The notes under the pieces were generated by a model. It did no database searches. It was given only the letters and a program-made list of their open reading frames with translations, and had not been told where the DNA came from. A program made the position numbers and the translations under genes. From Platanthera guangdongensis (lineage: Eukaryota; Streptophyta; Magnoliopsida; Asparagales; Orchidaceae), in NCBI GenBank assembly GCA_039583875.1, contig CM077151.1, positions 25,352,208-25,416,207 on the forward strand: DNA of 64,000 bases, given 5' to 3'. Positions 11,645 to 23,514 of the stretch are shown here, piece by piece; position 1 is the first letter of the stretch, and every line of letters begins with the position of its first letter.

Positions 11645-14600
11645 GCATCCTTATGATTCGTAATTTACCCTCTAAGATTCTGTTTGATACGGGTGCATCA
11701 CACTCTTTTATCGAAGAATCTCTAGTGCGTAAGTTGAAATTAGAAGTCTTTCCAGAGACAGTACCACTGGAAGTCATGATGCCTAATGGATCTCTTCTGC
11801 AGACCAGAGATAAGTGTAGGGTACCAGTGCAGTTTGGTGATACCGAGATTATCGTGGAAGCTTTGAAGCTACCTATCGCAGGATTCAATCTGATCTTTGG
11901 AATGGATTGGCTATCGGCAGTCAACGTCATGATTGACTGTAGGGCGAAGCAGATACAGTTTGAGGGCCCTAATCAGACTGTGTTTTCTTTTCAGGGCTTG
12001 AAGGGAGTTGTGAAGATGATTATCTCCGCAATCCAAGCTAGAATGTGCATCAGTAAGGGTTGTGAAACCTTCGTAGTACTGATGAATGCAGAGGCTAACA
12101 CTGACTTGTCAGAGGTACCAGTGGTGCAGGAGTTCCCCGATGTTTTTCCGGAAGAGCTCCCTGGTGCCCCTCCGGATAGAGAGTTAGAGTTCCCGATAGA
12201 TTTGCAGCCCGGGGCTACACCAGTAGCCAAATCCCCCTATCGGATGGCTCCTAGGGAACTAGCGGAGTTGAAGAGCCAGTTGCAGGAGTTGCTTGATTTG
12301 GGTTTTGTACGTCCCAGTACTTCTCCTTGGAGTGCTCCAGTACTTTTCGTGAAGAAGAAGGATGGCAGTCTGAGACTGTGCATAGACTACCGTGAGTTGA
12401 ACAAGCTGACAGTAAAGAACAAGTACCCGATTCCCAGGATTGATGATTTGTTCGACCAGTTGGTGGGCTCGTGCACTTTCTCCAAGTTAGATCTGAGGTC
12501 AGGCTATCACCAGTTAAAGATTCGTGACTTGGATATTCAGAAGACGGCTTTCAGTACCAGATATGGTCACTTCGAGTTCGTGGTCTTGCCGTTTGGGCTG
12601 ACCAATGCTCCTTCAGTATTTATGGATCTGATGAACAGGGTATTTCGGGAGTACTTGGATCGTTTTGTTATCGTTTTTATCGATGACATCTTGGTGTTCT
12701 CAAGGAGTGCAGAAGATCATGTCGCACACCTCAGGATTGTTTTGAGCACCCTCAGGAAGAACCAGTTGTTTGCCTTGTTTTCAAAGTGTGGTTTTTGGCT
12801 TTCAGAGATTGCATTCTTAGGCCACATCATCAGTCAGAAAGGGGTTATTTCGGGAGTACTTGGATCGTTTTGTTATCGTTTTTATCGATGACATCTTGGT
12901 GTTCTCAAGGAGTGCAGAAGATCGTGCCGCACACCTCAGGATTGTTTTGAGCACCCTCAGGAAGAACCAGTTGTTTGCCAAGTTTTCAAAGTGTGGGTTT
13001 TGACTTTCAGAGATTGCATTCTTAGGCCACATCATCAGTCAGAAAGGGGTTAGTGTTGATCCGAAGAAGATAGAGGCCATTAAGAATTGGCCAAGGCCGA
13101 CGACCGTTTCAGAGGTTCGCAACTTTTTAGGACTAGCTGATTACTACAGGAGATTCATCAGGGATTTTTCGAAGATAGCATTACCACTGACTTCCCTTAC
13201 TAGGAAGGGTAAGAGCTTGGATTGGACGGGGGAGTGTGAGTTGGCGTTTGAGGACTTGAAGGGCAGGTTGATGACCGCACCGATTTTGAGTTTACCTTCA
13301 GGGCCTGACGGGTTTCAGATTTATAGCGATGCATCAGGTCAGGGTTTGGTATGTGTTCTCATGCAGCATGAAAAGGTCGTAGCTTATGCCTCGAGACAGT
13401 TAAAGGTTCATGAGAGAAACTATCCAGTGCATGACTTGGAGCTTGCAGCAGTCATACATGCCCTGAAGATTTGGAGGCACTATCTCTATGGTGTTCGTTG
13501 TGAGATCTTCATTGATCATAAGAGCCTCAAATATATCTTTGATCAGCGAGAGCTCAATTTGAGGCAGCGCAGATGGTTAGAGTTTCTATCAGACTACGAC
13601 GTAGACATTCAGTACCATCCAGGAAAGGCGAACGTTGTAGCAGATGCCCTTAGCCGTAGAGGTTCGTGTTTCTTCCTTCTCACTCAGCAGGAGGAGTTAG
13701 TGCGAGAGCTGAGGAGACTGGACATTACCGTTGTGCCACTCAGTAGTTTTGGTTCTACAAGGTTGAGTTGGATGGAGATTACCTGCGATATCAAGGATAG
13801 AATCAGGACAGCTCTACCGTTGAATCCAAAGATGTCAGAGATTTGGAGCTCAGTGCAGACATGTCAGAAGAAGAGATTCACTATTCAGGATGATTTATTG
13901 TTGTTTGATGGCAGGGTGTGTATCCCCGATGTTAGTCACCTTCGTGAGGACATTCTGTTTGAGGCACACAATTCCAGATATTCTATACATCCGGGTATCA
14001 CGAAAATGTATGCAGATCTCAAGAAGGTAGTCTGGTGGCCAGATTTGAAGAGTGATGTTGCAGTTTATGTAGGGAAGTGCGAGACGTGCAAGTTAGTTAA
14101 GGCCGAATGTCAAAGGCCTGGAGGCAAGTTGCAGCCACTTCTCATACCCGAGTGGACTTTTGAGGATATATCCATGGACTTCATTCATGGTCTGCCGAGA
14201 TCGCAGAGTGGGAATGACTCCTTATGGGTTATAGTTGATCGGCTTTCTAAGGTCGCTCATTTCATTCCTCTTAAGAAGACAGATCAAGGTCCCAGATTAG
14301 CACAGTTATATTTAGACGAGATAGTTCGACTTCACGGTGTTCCCAGGACGATAGTTTCAGACCGAGATGACAGATTTACCTCCAGGGAGTGGCGTTACGT
14401 ACAGGAGAGGTTGGGTACCAGGTTACACTTCAGCACCGCTTTCCATCCCCAGACCGATGGACAGACTGAGCGCACAAATAGGACTTTGGAGGATCTGCTA
14501 CGGATGTGCGTTTTGGATTTTGGAGAAAAGTAGGAGAAATATGTTACTCTTGTGGAGTTCTCCTACAACAACAGCTTTCAGACGAGTATTAGGATGGCAC

Positions 14601-15157
14601 CGTTCGAGGCCCTCTATGGCAGACATTGTCGGACACCGTTGTGCTGGGCTGAAAATGAGGAAAGATCTACTATCAGAGAGTCATGGATTGATAACACCAC
14701 TGATAGGATCAAGCTTATTCAGGAGCGTATGAAGACAGCTCAAGATCACCAGGCCAAGTATCATGATCAGAAGCACAGGTCAGTAGAGTTCAGTGTTGGA
14801 GACTACGTTTATCTGAAGGTCAGAGGAGTTTCTAGAATAAATCGGATGAAAAAGCTGAGCCCTAGATTCGTTGGTCCTTTTGAGGTGCTGGAAAGAATTG
14901 GTGAGTTTGCTTACAGATTGGCTTTACCTGAAGAAATGAGTGGTGTACATGATGTATTCCACGTCTCCTATCTGAGGAGAGCAGTCAGAGATTCCAGTCA
15001 GATCATCAGTACCGAGGAAGCACCAATTGAGACAGATCTTAGTATTGGGGTTAGACCAGTCAGAATAGTGGATTCAAGGATACAGAAGCTCAGAAATAGA
15101 GAGATTCGCATGATCAAAGTCCTTTGGATGAACTGTGGCAGGTCAGAGTATACTTGA
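11645..15157 (+). pseudogene. Gypsy pol of element 1 (PR-RT-RNaseH-INT)
   Basis: Protease FDTGASHSF near 11680, then RT ([38 protein letters not shown]), RNase H ([28 protein letters not shown]), integrase zinc finger ([10 protein letters not shown] ... [10 protein letters not shown]), DDE core ([28 protein letters not shown]) and a C-terminal chromodomain-like part ([19 protein letters not shown]). A 205-bp tandem duplication (12641-13050) shifts the frame within RT, and the second unit also has TGA at 13001-13003. Further stops are TAG at 14531-14533 and TGA at 15155-15157; the last is shared with element 2. Confidence 0.92.
12641..13050 (+). repeat. 205-bp tandem duplication covering the RT active site
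   Basis: Units 12641-12845 and 12846-13050 both start TATTTCGGGAGTACTTGG and end CAGAAAGGGGT. They differ at a handful of positions, for example GATCATGTC against GATCGTGCC. Each codes FIDDILVFS, so the catalytic box is present twice, and the 205-bp length shifts the frame by one. Element 2 has one unit. Confidence 0.95.
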
Positions 15158-15244
15158 GAGCGAGAGGATGAGCTTCAGAGCAATGCAGACTATTCTTTTC
15201 TTTTCGATTCAGGTATGATTACAATTTTCGAGGATGAAAATTTT

Positions 15245-15260
15245 GTTAGGAGGGGAGATT
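15245..15260 (+). other. Polypurine tract of gypsy element 1
   Basis: GTTAGGAGGGGAGATT lies directly before the middle LTR start TGTAACATCC. The equivalent before LTR 3 is at 19351-19366. Confidence 0.8.
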
Positions 15261-15568
15261 TGTAACATCCGAAAATTTGACGCGAAAAATTATTTATTTG
15301 TAGGGTCAAGCCGCGACGGATTTTGATCGAGACAGCGCGCCGTCAAGGTATACTATTACTTCTCGTTATTGGTAGCGACCAATAGTTCGTTAAGTGCGTT
15401 AATAATAGCGCGTGACGCATTTTATTTTAGTGACGCGCGCGGTGAAAATGAGTTAATTTTCAAGAGAATTAGTGTAGGGGTGCCAATAGCAATTTCTCCC
15501 CCTCTATTCATGCGGTTATCAAAACCGCTCAACCCATGGAGTAAAATCCCGCAAGTTTTTTTTCCCGC
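15261..15568 (+). repeat. Truncated middle LTR (308 bp)
   Basis: Matches the first 308 bp of LTR 1, then changes at TTTCCCGCG directly into the gag zinc-knuckle region (matching 11270 onward). About 1.9 kb of LTR plus the primer site and most of gag are missing. The junction shares only two or three bases with both parents. Confidence 0.9.
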
Positions 15569-15866
15569 GTGGGCGTGTGTTACAAGTGTCGTCAACCTGG
15601 ACACATTGCTCGTTTCTGTCAGGAAGGTGGTTCGAATCAGGTAATCAACCTTGTTGTATTTTTGTACATTTATGAAATTACTGTAGATGACAAATGTATT
15701 TTGTTCCTGCAGTCGAATTATGAGGTTGGTGGTCCTAGCAGAGTAGACAATGACAAAACTTTAATGATTACTGATGGAAGACCACAGCAGGGTCGAGATT
15801 TGGTGCAGCCCAGAGCTTATGAGCATGGTCAACATGAGACAACAGATCAGGAGGATGTAGTGACGG
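15569..15866 (+). pseudogene. Gypsy gag C terminus of element 2
   Basis: Opens with GVCYKCRQPGHIARFCQEGG, a CCHC knuckle, and stays open through intron-like segment 1 into SNYEVGGPSRVDNDKT and VVTG. The gag start and capsid domain are absent because of the deletion at 15568. Compared with element 1 the Glu after the knuckle is kept, so the stop there arose in element 1. Confidence 0.8.
15641..15712 (+). other. Intron-like segment 1 in gag, element 2
   Basis: Same 72-bp length, donor and acceptor (CAG|GTAATC ... CTGCAG|TC) as in element 1; still open in frame. Confidence 0.5.
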
Positions 15867-15945
15867 GTAAGTGTTTTATTTGCTTAACAAGTTTATTTAA
15901 TCCTCCGTAGTGACACTCTTTTCATTATGAAAATCATTCATGTAG
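15867..15945 (+). other. Intron-like segment 2 between gag and protease, element 2
   Basis: Donor ACGG|GTAAGTG and acceptor TTCATGTAG|AC, 79 bp. As in element 1, the frame before and after differs by the segment's length, so only removal would join gag to protease. Confidence 0.55.
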
Positions 15946-18900
15946 ACATCCTTATGATTCGTGATATACCCTCCAAGATTCTGTTTGATACGGGTGTCTC
16001 GCACTCGTTTATCGCAGAATCACTAGTGCGTAAGCTGAAGTTAGAAATCTTTTCAGAGACAGTACCACTGGAAGTCATGATGTCTAATGGATCCCTTCTG
16101 TAGACCAGAGATAAGTGCATGGTACCAGTACAGTTTGGTGATACCGATATTATCGTGGAAACCTTGCAGCTACCTATTGCAGGATTCGACCTGATCTTTG
16201 GAATGGACTGGCTTTCGGCAGTCAACGTCAGGATTGACTGTAGGGCGAAGCAGATACAGTTTGAGGGCCCTAAACAGACTGCGTTTTCTTTTCAGGGCTT
16301 GAAAGGAGTTGTGAATATGATTATCTCCGCAGTCCAAGCTAGAATGTGCATCAGTAAGGGTTGTGAAACCTTCGTAGTACTGATGAATGCATAGGCTAAG
16401 GCTGACTTGTCAGAGGTATCAGTGGTGCAGGAGTTCCCCGATGTTTTTCCGGAAGAGCTCCCTGGTGCCCCTTCAGATAGAGAGATAGAGTTCCCGATAG
16501 ATTTGCAGCCCGGGGCTACACCAGTAGGCAAATCCCCCTATCAGATGGCTCCAAGGGAACTAGCGGAGTTGAAGAGCCAGTTGCAGGAGCTGCTTGATTT
16601 GGGTTTTATACGTCCCAGTACTTCTCCTTGGAGTGCTCCAGTACTTTTCGTGAAGAAAAAGGATGGTAGTCTGAGACTGTGCATAAACTACCGTGAGTTG
16701 AACAAGCTGACAGTAAAGAACAAATACCCGATTCCCAGGACTGATGATTTGTTCGACCAGTTGGTGGGCTCGTGCACTTTTTCCAAGTTAGATTTGAGGT
16801 CGGGCTACCATCAGTTGAAGATTCGGGACGTTGATGTTCAGAAGATGGCTTTCAGTACCAGATATGGCCACTTCGAGTTTGTGGTCTTGCCGTTTGGGCT
16901 GACCAATGCCCCTTCAGTATTTATGGATCTGATGAACATGGTATTTCGGGAGTACTTAGATCGTTTTGTCATAGTCTTCATAGATGATATCTTGGTGTTC
17001 TCTAAGAGTGCAGAAGATCATGTCGCACACCTCAGGATTGTTTTGAGCACCCTCAGGAAGAACCAGTTGTATGTCAAGTTTTCAAAGTGTGAGTTCTGGC
17101 TTTCAGAGATTGCATTCCTAGGCCACGTCATCAGTCAGCAAGTAGTTAGTGTCAATCCGAAGAAGATAGAGGCCATTAAGAATTGGTCAAGGCCGACGAC
17201 AGTTCCAGAGGTTCGCAGCTTTTTGGGTCTTGCTGGTTACTACAGGAGATTCATCAGAGATTTTTCAAAGATAGCCTTACCACTAACTTCCCTCACCAGG
17301 AAGGGTAAGGGCTTGGATTGGACAGTTGAGTGTGAATTGGCTTTTGAGGATTTAAAGATCAGATTGATGACCGCACCGATCTTGAGTTTACCTTCAGGGC
17401 CTGACGGGTTTCAGATTTATAGCGACGCATCAGATCAGGGTTTGGAATATGTTCTTATGCAGCATGGAAAGGTCGTAGCTTATGCCTCGAGACAGTTAAA
17501 GGTTCATGAGAGGAACTATCTAGTGCATGACTTGGAGCTTGCAGCAGTCATACATGCTCTGAAGATTTGGAGGCACTATCTCTATGGTATTCGTTGTGAG
17601 ATTTTCACTGATCATAAGAGCCTCAAATATATCTTTGATCAGCGAGAACTCAATTTGAGGCAGCGCAGATGGTTAGAGTTTCTATCAGACTACGACGTAG
17701 ACATTCAGTACCATCCAGGAAAGACGAACGTTGTAGCTGATGCACTTAGCCGTAGAGGTTCGTGTTTTTTCCTCCTCACTCAGCAGGAGGAGTTAGTGCG
17801 AGAGCTGGAGAGACTGGACATTATCGTTGTGCCACGCAGTAGTTTTGGTTCTGCAAGGTTGAGTTGGATGGAGATTACCTGCGATATCAAGGATAGAATC
17901 AGGACAGCTCTACCGTTGGATCCAAAGATGGCAGAGATTTGGAGCCCAGTGCAGATAGGTCAGAATGAGAGATTCACTATTCAGGATGATTTATTGTTGT
18001 TTGATGGCAGGGTGCGTATTACCGATGTTAGTCACCTTCACGAGGACATTCTATTTGAGACACATAATTCCAGATATTTTATACATCCGGGTAGCACGAA
18101 GATGTATGCAGATCTCAAGAAGTTAGTCTGGTGGCCAGGTTTGAAGTGTGATGTTGCAGATTACGTAGAGAAGTGCGAGACGTGCAAGTTGGTTAAGGCC
18201 GAGTGTCAAAGGTCTGGAGGCAAGTTGCAGTCACTTCCCATTCCTGAGTGGACATTCGAGGATATATCCATGGATTTCATCCATGGTCTGCCGAGATCGC
18301 AGAGTGGGAATGACTCCTTATGGGTTATAGTTGATCGTCTTTCTAAGGTCGCTCATTTCATTCCTATTAAGAAGACAGATCAGGGTCCCAGATTAGCTCA
18401 GTTATATGTGGACGAGATAGTTCGACTTCACGGTGTTCCCAAGACTATAGTTTCAGACCGAGATGGCAGATTCACCTCCAGGGAGTGGCGATACGTACAC
18501 GAGCGGTTGGGTACCAGGTTACATTTCAGCACTGCTTTCCATCCCCAGACAGATGGGCAAACTGAGCGCACAAATAGGACTTTGGAGGATCTGCTGCGGT
18601 TGTGCATTTTGGATTTTGGAGGAAAGTGTGAGAAGTATATTACCCTTGTGGAGTTCTCCTACAATAACAGTTTTCAGACGAGTATTGAGATGACACCGTT
18701 CGAGACCCTCTATGACAGACGTTGTGGGACACCGTTGTGTTTGGCTGAAAATGAGGAAAGATTTACTATCAGGGAGTCATGGATTGATAAGACCACTGAT
18801 AGGATCAAGCTTATTCAGGAGCGTATGAAGACAGCTCAGGATCGTCAGGCCAAGTATCATGATCATAAGCACAGGTCAGTAGAGTTCAGTGTTGGAGACT

Positions 18901-19232
18901 ACGTTTATCTGAAGGTCAGACCAGTCAGAGGAGTTTCTAGAATAAAGCGGATGAAAAAGCTGAGCCCCAGATTCGTTAGTCCTTTTGAGGTGCTGGAAAG
19001 AATTGGTGAGGTTTCTTACAGATTGGCCTTACCTGAGGAAATGAGTGGTGTACATGATGTATTCCATGTCTCATATCTGAGGAGAGCAGTTAGAGATTCC
19101 AGTCAAATCATCAGTACCGAGGAAGTACCAATTGAGACAGATCTTAGAATTGAGGTTAGACCAGTCAGAATAGTGGATTCAAGGATTCAGAAGCTCAGAA
19201 ATAGAGAGATTCGCATGGTCAAAGTCCTTTAG
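15946..19232 (+). pseudogene. Gypsy pol of element 2, nearly open
   Basis: Protease FDTGVSHSF, then two stops: TAG at 16101-16103 (Gln in element 1) and TAG at 16392-16394 (Glu in element 1). From 16407 a 941-codon frame is uninterrupted: RT ([13 protein letters not shown], where the usual Asp is Asn; [12 protein letters not shown]), RNase H ([22 protein letters not shown]), integrase zinc finger (HPGSTKMY ... [10 protein letters not shown]), DDE core ([28 protein letters not shown]) and the [12 protein letters not shown] tail. It ends at TAG 19230-19232, where element 1 has Trp, about 60 codons before the LTR. It is the best-preserved gypsy pol in the window. Confidence 0.93.
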
Positions 19233-19366
19233 ATGAACTGTGGCCGTCCAGAGTATACTTGAGAGCGAGAGGATGAGCTTCAGAGCAATGCATACTATTC
19301 TTTTCTCTTCGATTCAGGTATGATTACAATTTTCGAGGACAAAAATTTTTGTTAGGAGGGTAGATT

Positions 19367-21544
19367 TGTAACATCCGTAAATTTGACACGAAATGTAATT
19401 TTATTTGTAGGAGCAAGTCGCGACGAATTTTGATCGATGCAGCGCATCGTCAAGGTATAATGTTACTTTTCCTTTTGATAGCGACCGTTAGTTCGTTAAG
19501 CGCGTTAATTATAGTGCGTGACGCGTTTTATTTTAGTGGCGCGCGCATTGAGAATGAGTTTATTTTCAAAGAGAATTAAATTGGGGTGCCAATAGCATTC
19601 CCCCCCCCCTATTCATGCGCTTAACAAAACCGCATTAACCCATGAATTAAATCCCGCAACTCTATTCCCGTAACTCATTTCCTCACGGGAGAAGAAAACC
19701 GCAGCCGGCTGTTCCGTCTCCCGCACGCAACGACGCCGAGCCCGTCGTGCCTCCCGCAAGCTTTTCGTCGGTCGATCCTCCTCCGGAACGCATCTCCGAC
19801 TTCTCCTTCCTCCTCTGCAGGCATCGATGAGCCTTCCTCTTCCTTCCTTAGACGTGGGAGAACCGGGTCTAACCCTAACCGAAGGAGTTTGAGTTTTGTT
19901 TTGGTTCTGGTGAGTGGACCTTTTCCTTTTCTTGATTTCTGCTTGGATATATTTCGTTTTGGAAACTAGATTAACCTAGGTTTTCATTTTGATTGTTCTA
20001 TTTTAGGTTTTGGTGTTTGTGGTTCACCACGGAATTTGTGTGGAACGCATTGAGAGCCTCAATCGCTATACGTAAAGGTAATATACGAAGTTTAGCACGT
20101 GTATTTTTGTAACCTTGGATGTTTTGGAGATTTTCCACCGGAAACCCTAAAAGGGGAACAATTATGAAAATAGGTTTTCCTTAAATTGCAGGACTCTAGT
20201 AGGTTCGAGGCAGCACGCTGAGTTTTTCCATACAGTAGAATTTCCTTCGGAAGAGCTAATGTCGCCGCGTCGAGTGTACGAGCGCCGCACCACCACTGTA
20301 AGGAAATTCTAATTTCTTTTAGTTAGACATATCAAGTAATTATATTTTTATACGCATGAGTAGGTTTCGTACAAGCATCATAACCATGCATAGAAAAGTG
20401 TGGCAGTAGGAAAATAATCGTGGAAACGTGTATGATAACGTCTTCTTCCATAACCACGTTAGTAAAGTCATGAACAGTTATTTAAGTACGAAACTTTACC
20501 CGTGTACGTAAGTTTGGAGATTGTTCAACCAAGGGCGCGAAGGTCCCTTCAAGTCGACCACGAGAAAGTCAAGGGTCGCTCAGTAGTACACCAGAAAAGA
20601 TATCTCATGCAGAGTAGCGTCAGACCAAAAAGGTCAGTAGCACATCAGTCTTTTCGTGCTTGGTAGATGCGCACTATCTTCCTCATAGGGCATATGGTAT
20701 CCTATGAGTTATAGAGTCTTGGGAGTTGACTCCCCTTGAGACAGTTAGTAGATTCGAAACCGTGTCTGCGCGACACTAGAATAATTGAGTTCGCCAGATG
20801 GTCTCGGGTCGTCAGTTTCAGTTGCGCGTTAGGAGCTAATCTGCCTAGAGCCTTCCCAGTAAATGTGTAGGCTAGAAGCCACCTAGAACTCAAGTACAGA
20901 TTTGACATGAGACAGTACACCAGTTAGTGAACGTCAGGATTTGGGTAAATGAACGGAAAGTCATGAATATATAACTAATAGTGTGTTGAACAGGAAGTAT
21001 AGGAAAAACATGCATAACATATAACATAAAATGTTTTCAGTGCACGAGACTATTTTTAAAGACATGCATGCATTCATATGTAAATCTGTTTTAGTGTCAC
21101 TAAGGGGAATTGTTTTTCTTTACTCTGACCCTTCGTGGGCAATGTTTTTCAGGTGACCCAGGTGGGAAACTACGTCTAGGATGAGCGTTATGGTGGCTTC
21201 AGTTTGTAGTACTTTTTCCATTCAGTTTACTCTATTTCAGCATGTACTTGTAGATGTGGACAATGTACCTGGTTAATATTTTATATAACGTGTATCAGAC
21301 TATTATTGTTATACAGATTTTCAGTTATTTCAATTCCATTCTTGTTTAGTGGCTCTGTGAATCCAGATATCAGGTTTGTGGTTACCCTTACTTTACTTTT
21401 TTTTACTTCTGCTGTAAGTCCTAAATTGCTTAGTATAGACTTTTATTACCTGCTGCTACTAGTTTAATATTGTTTCCTAGTTTTTTTTATATCGCTGACC
21501 CGGCCGGACGGCTGATTTCTGAAATACTGGGAAGGGGTCTTACA
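19367..21544 (+). repeat. LTR 3 of the gypsy composite (2178 bp)
   Basis: Begins TGTAACATCCGTAAATTTG after a polypurine tract (AGGAGGGTAGATT) and ends GGGGTCTTACA. Collinear with LTR 1 over its length but clearly diverged, with many substitutions and small gaps, so LTR 1 and LTR 3 probably derive from different insertions. Confidence 0.9.
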
Positions 21545-21805
21545 GTGGGGGAGGACATTTATCGTGACAGTGACATTTGTTGTGACGACGATCTTTGTCA
21601 TGCGCGCGATAAATGTCATGGGGGCAACATTTGTCGTGGGGGCAACATTTGTCGTGGGGACGACATTTGTCGTGGGGGAGGACATTTGTTATGGGGGAGG
21701 ACATTTGTCGTGGGGGAGGACATTTGTCGTGGGGGAGGACATTTGTCGTGACAGTGACATTTGTCGTGACGACGATCTTTGTCATGCGAGCGATAAATAT
21801 CGTGG
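21545..21805 (+). repeat. GC-skewed minisatellite, 19-bp unit
   Basis: Repeats of AGGACATTTGTCGTGGGGG and close variants, about 12 imperfect copies, starting right after the LTR end. The reverse-oriented arrays at 38346-38822 and 46667-47127 have the same period and core (GACATTnGTCG followed by a G run). Open frames across it are by-products of the repeat. Confidence 0.9.
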
Positions 21806-23514
21806 GAGCGACGAAATTCACCAAATTAATTTGATGGTTATTTAGAAAGTTCACGGTTGTAATTTAATATTCCATACCGTGTTGAGATGGGTATTAAAAA
21901 TGCAAAATTGAAAAAGTAAGTGAATAGAAATCTGAAATGTTTCAGAGAGCGAAATGATTCAGAAGTAAAATTTTCCTAGCTTTTAGCATCAGTGAAGATG
22001 GCGTGAGCATTCATGGTAATAATTTTAAATTGAATACAAAACGAAACATAGAACATAAACGACATCATATATCAAAAAATAAACGAAAACGAAGATCTCA
22101 CCAGGGATCCAGTGATGGAGTGGAAGCGGGGCATCAAATCAGCCATGGACGATGCCCTAGCAGGGGACTTTTGGAAGGACGGAGTTGCCTGCGACTCATA
22201 GCCAAGGGAGTAAAAGTTTGGTTAAAGCAGTAAGAGAACTTAGGGTAGGGAGGAGTTGTCTGTGATTACCAGTGCAAGGAGAGCGATGGATATTTGCAAT
22301 GAGTAGATCAAAAATTTAGTGGGGAGAAGGGGAGGGAAACCTGGCCGCCGATGTTGAAGAAATCAGATCAGCCGCTTTATTTGGGAATCTGTACCAAAAA
22401 AGAATAGATGCGGCCTAGCAATCGAGTAAGCCAGAGAAGTCTGCACAGTGGAGTAACAGTTGAGGGAATGGGCATACCTGAGATAGAAATCTGAGAGAAG
22501 GCAGACAAAGAAGAAATGACGGATAAGTGAAAGAGGAGTCGTCAGATCTAGGGAAGAAAACAAACAGGCACCAGGGACGGTGAGGGCTAACTCTGGCAAG
22601 AGAGAAGAAGGCAAAGAGTGGCCTTGCGATTGAAAGGGGTCGTGGATTACCTTTAGCAAGAGGAAGAAGTCACCGTGTGGAGGAGCCTGGCGTGGCGTGA
22701 TCGGGAAGGGGAACGGTAAATGAGAGGGTTCAGCAGATGCGAGCGAGGAGTTTGTGGGCGCCGTCGTGGGGGTATGCGGTGTTTTAGCTCTTAGGGAAAG
22801 AGTTTCGTAAGTTTTTGTATAAATTGCGCCGAAAATCGGACGATCAACTATTATCAAAGGATTATAGACGGTTTAGATTTATTCAATGAATTTTTATTTC
22901 ATGTTTATGTGCACACCACTATATATTTTTTTAATATAGTATAGATATATATATATATTTCAGCTCAAGGGGGAATATTAAATAAAAAATAGGAAAACTT
23001 TATTGCAATCGCTAGATTATTTCCTACATGTTATTATCGCAATCATTAGTTCTTGTTCATACAAATTATATCAGCATTATATATCTAAACGATCTCTTTA
23101 TTGAATAAATATGTTTTCCCATAATAATAATCGTTCATTAATTTATCAGTCATAGATTTGTCACAAGACAATAATTGTTGAATAATAATCTTAGTTTTTC
23201 CTCAAACAACAATCGTTCATATGTATGTAAAGGATATCTTTATTGAGTAAATGATAATCTTATCTTTTAAATTTTGTCATACTCTACTTAGATATCAATG
23301 TTTTTTATTGTCTGATGGCCTAATTATAATTTTATAAAATTTATCCAATGACATCCTCTCGTCTTCTAATACTTACATGGATCTTATAGTTTTAAACAAA
23401 GCTTTAACTCCAGCTGTTTAGCTAAGGTAAAATGGAGCTCCTAATTTCCAATTGAGGTACAAATAATGCCAATAAACTAAGAATTATAGGATAACTTAAG
23501 AAATGAAATTGCAC
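21806..23514. other. No recognised gene; AT-rich with one possible exon
   Basis: 22110-22230 on the minus strand reads SSMADLMPRFHSITGSL followed by a good donor (CTG|GTGAGA) at about 22100. It could be an exon end, but I do not recognise the protein. 22363-22857 (minus) is open but of unusual composition. 22860-23514 is AT-rich intron-like sequence. I looked here for the last galactosyltransferase exon and did not find it. Confidence 0.4.

Larger units (their letters stand above)
8293..21544 (+). mobile_element. Composite of two Ty3/gypsy elements (LTR-internal-LTR-internal-LTR)
   Basis: Three LTRs of one family lie in direct order: 8293-10508, a 308-bp truncated middle copy (15261-15568) and 19367-21544. 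Between them are two internal regions coding the same gag-pol. The arrangement is a tandem LTR-sharing array with a deletion that removed most of the middle LTR and the start of the second gag. The outer flanks (TCGCA and GTGGG) do not match, so no TSD supports a single insertion. The family starts TGTAACATCC and the pol C terminus resembles Tekay/Del chromoviruses; the lineage is inferred. Confidence 0.85.

Noticed and set aside
8293..21544. One intact gypsy element with a long insertion
   Set aside because: The outer flanks do not match, LTR 1 and LTR 3 are well diverged, and a partial LTR with its own polypurine tract lies in the middle.
21541..21854. Open frames over the minisatellite next to LTR 3
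   Set aside because: Same repeat artefact.
22363..22857. 164-residue minus-strand frame as a gene
   Set aside because: No family recognised, Pro/Leu/Ser-rich, no supporting splice or promoter context.
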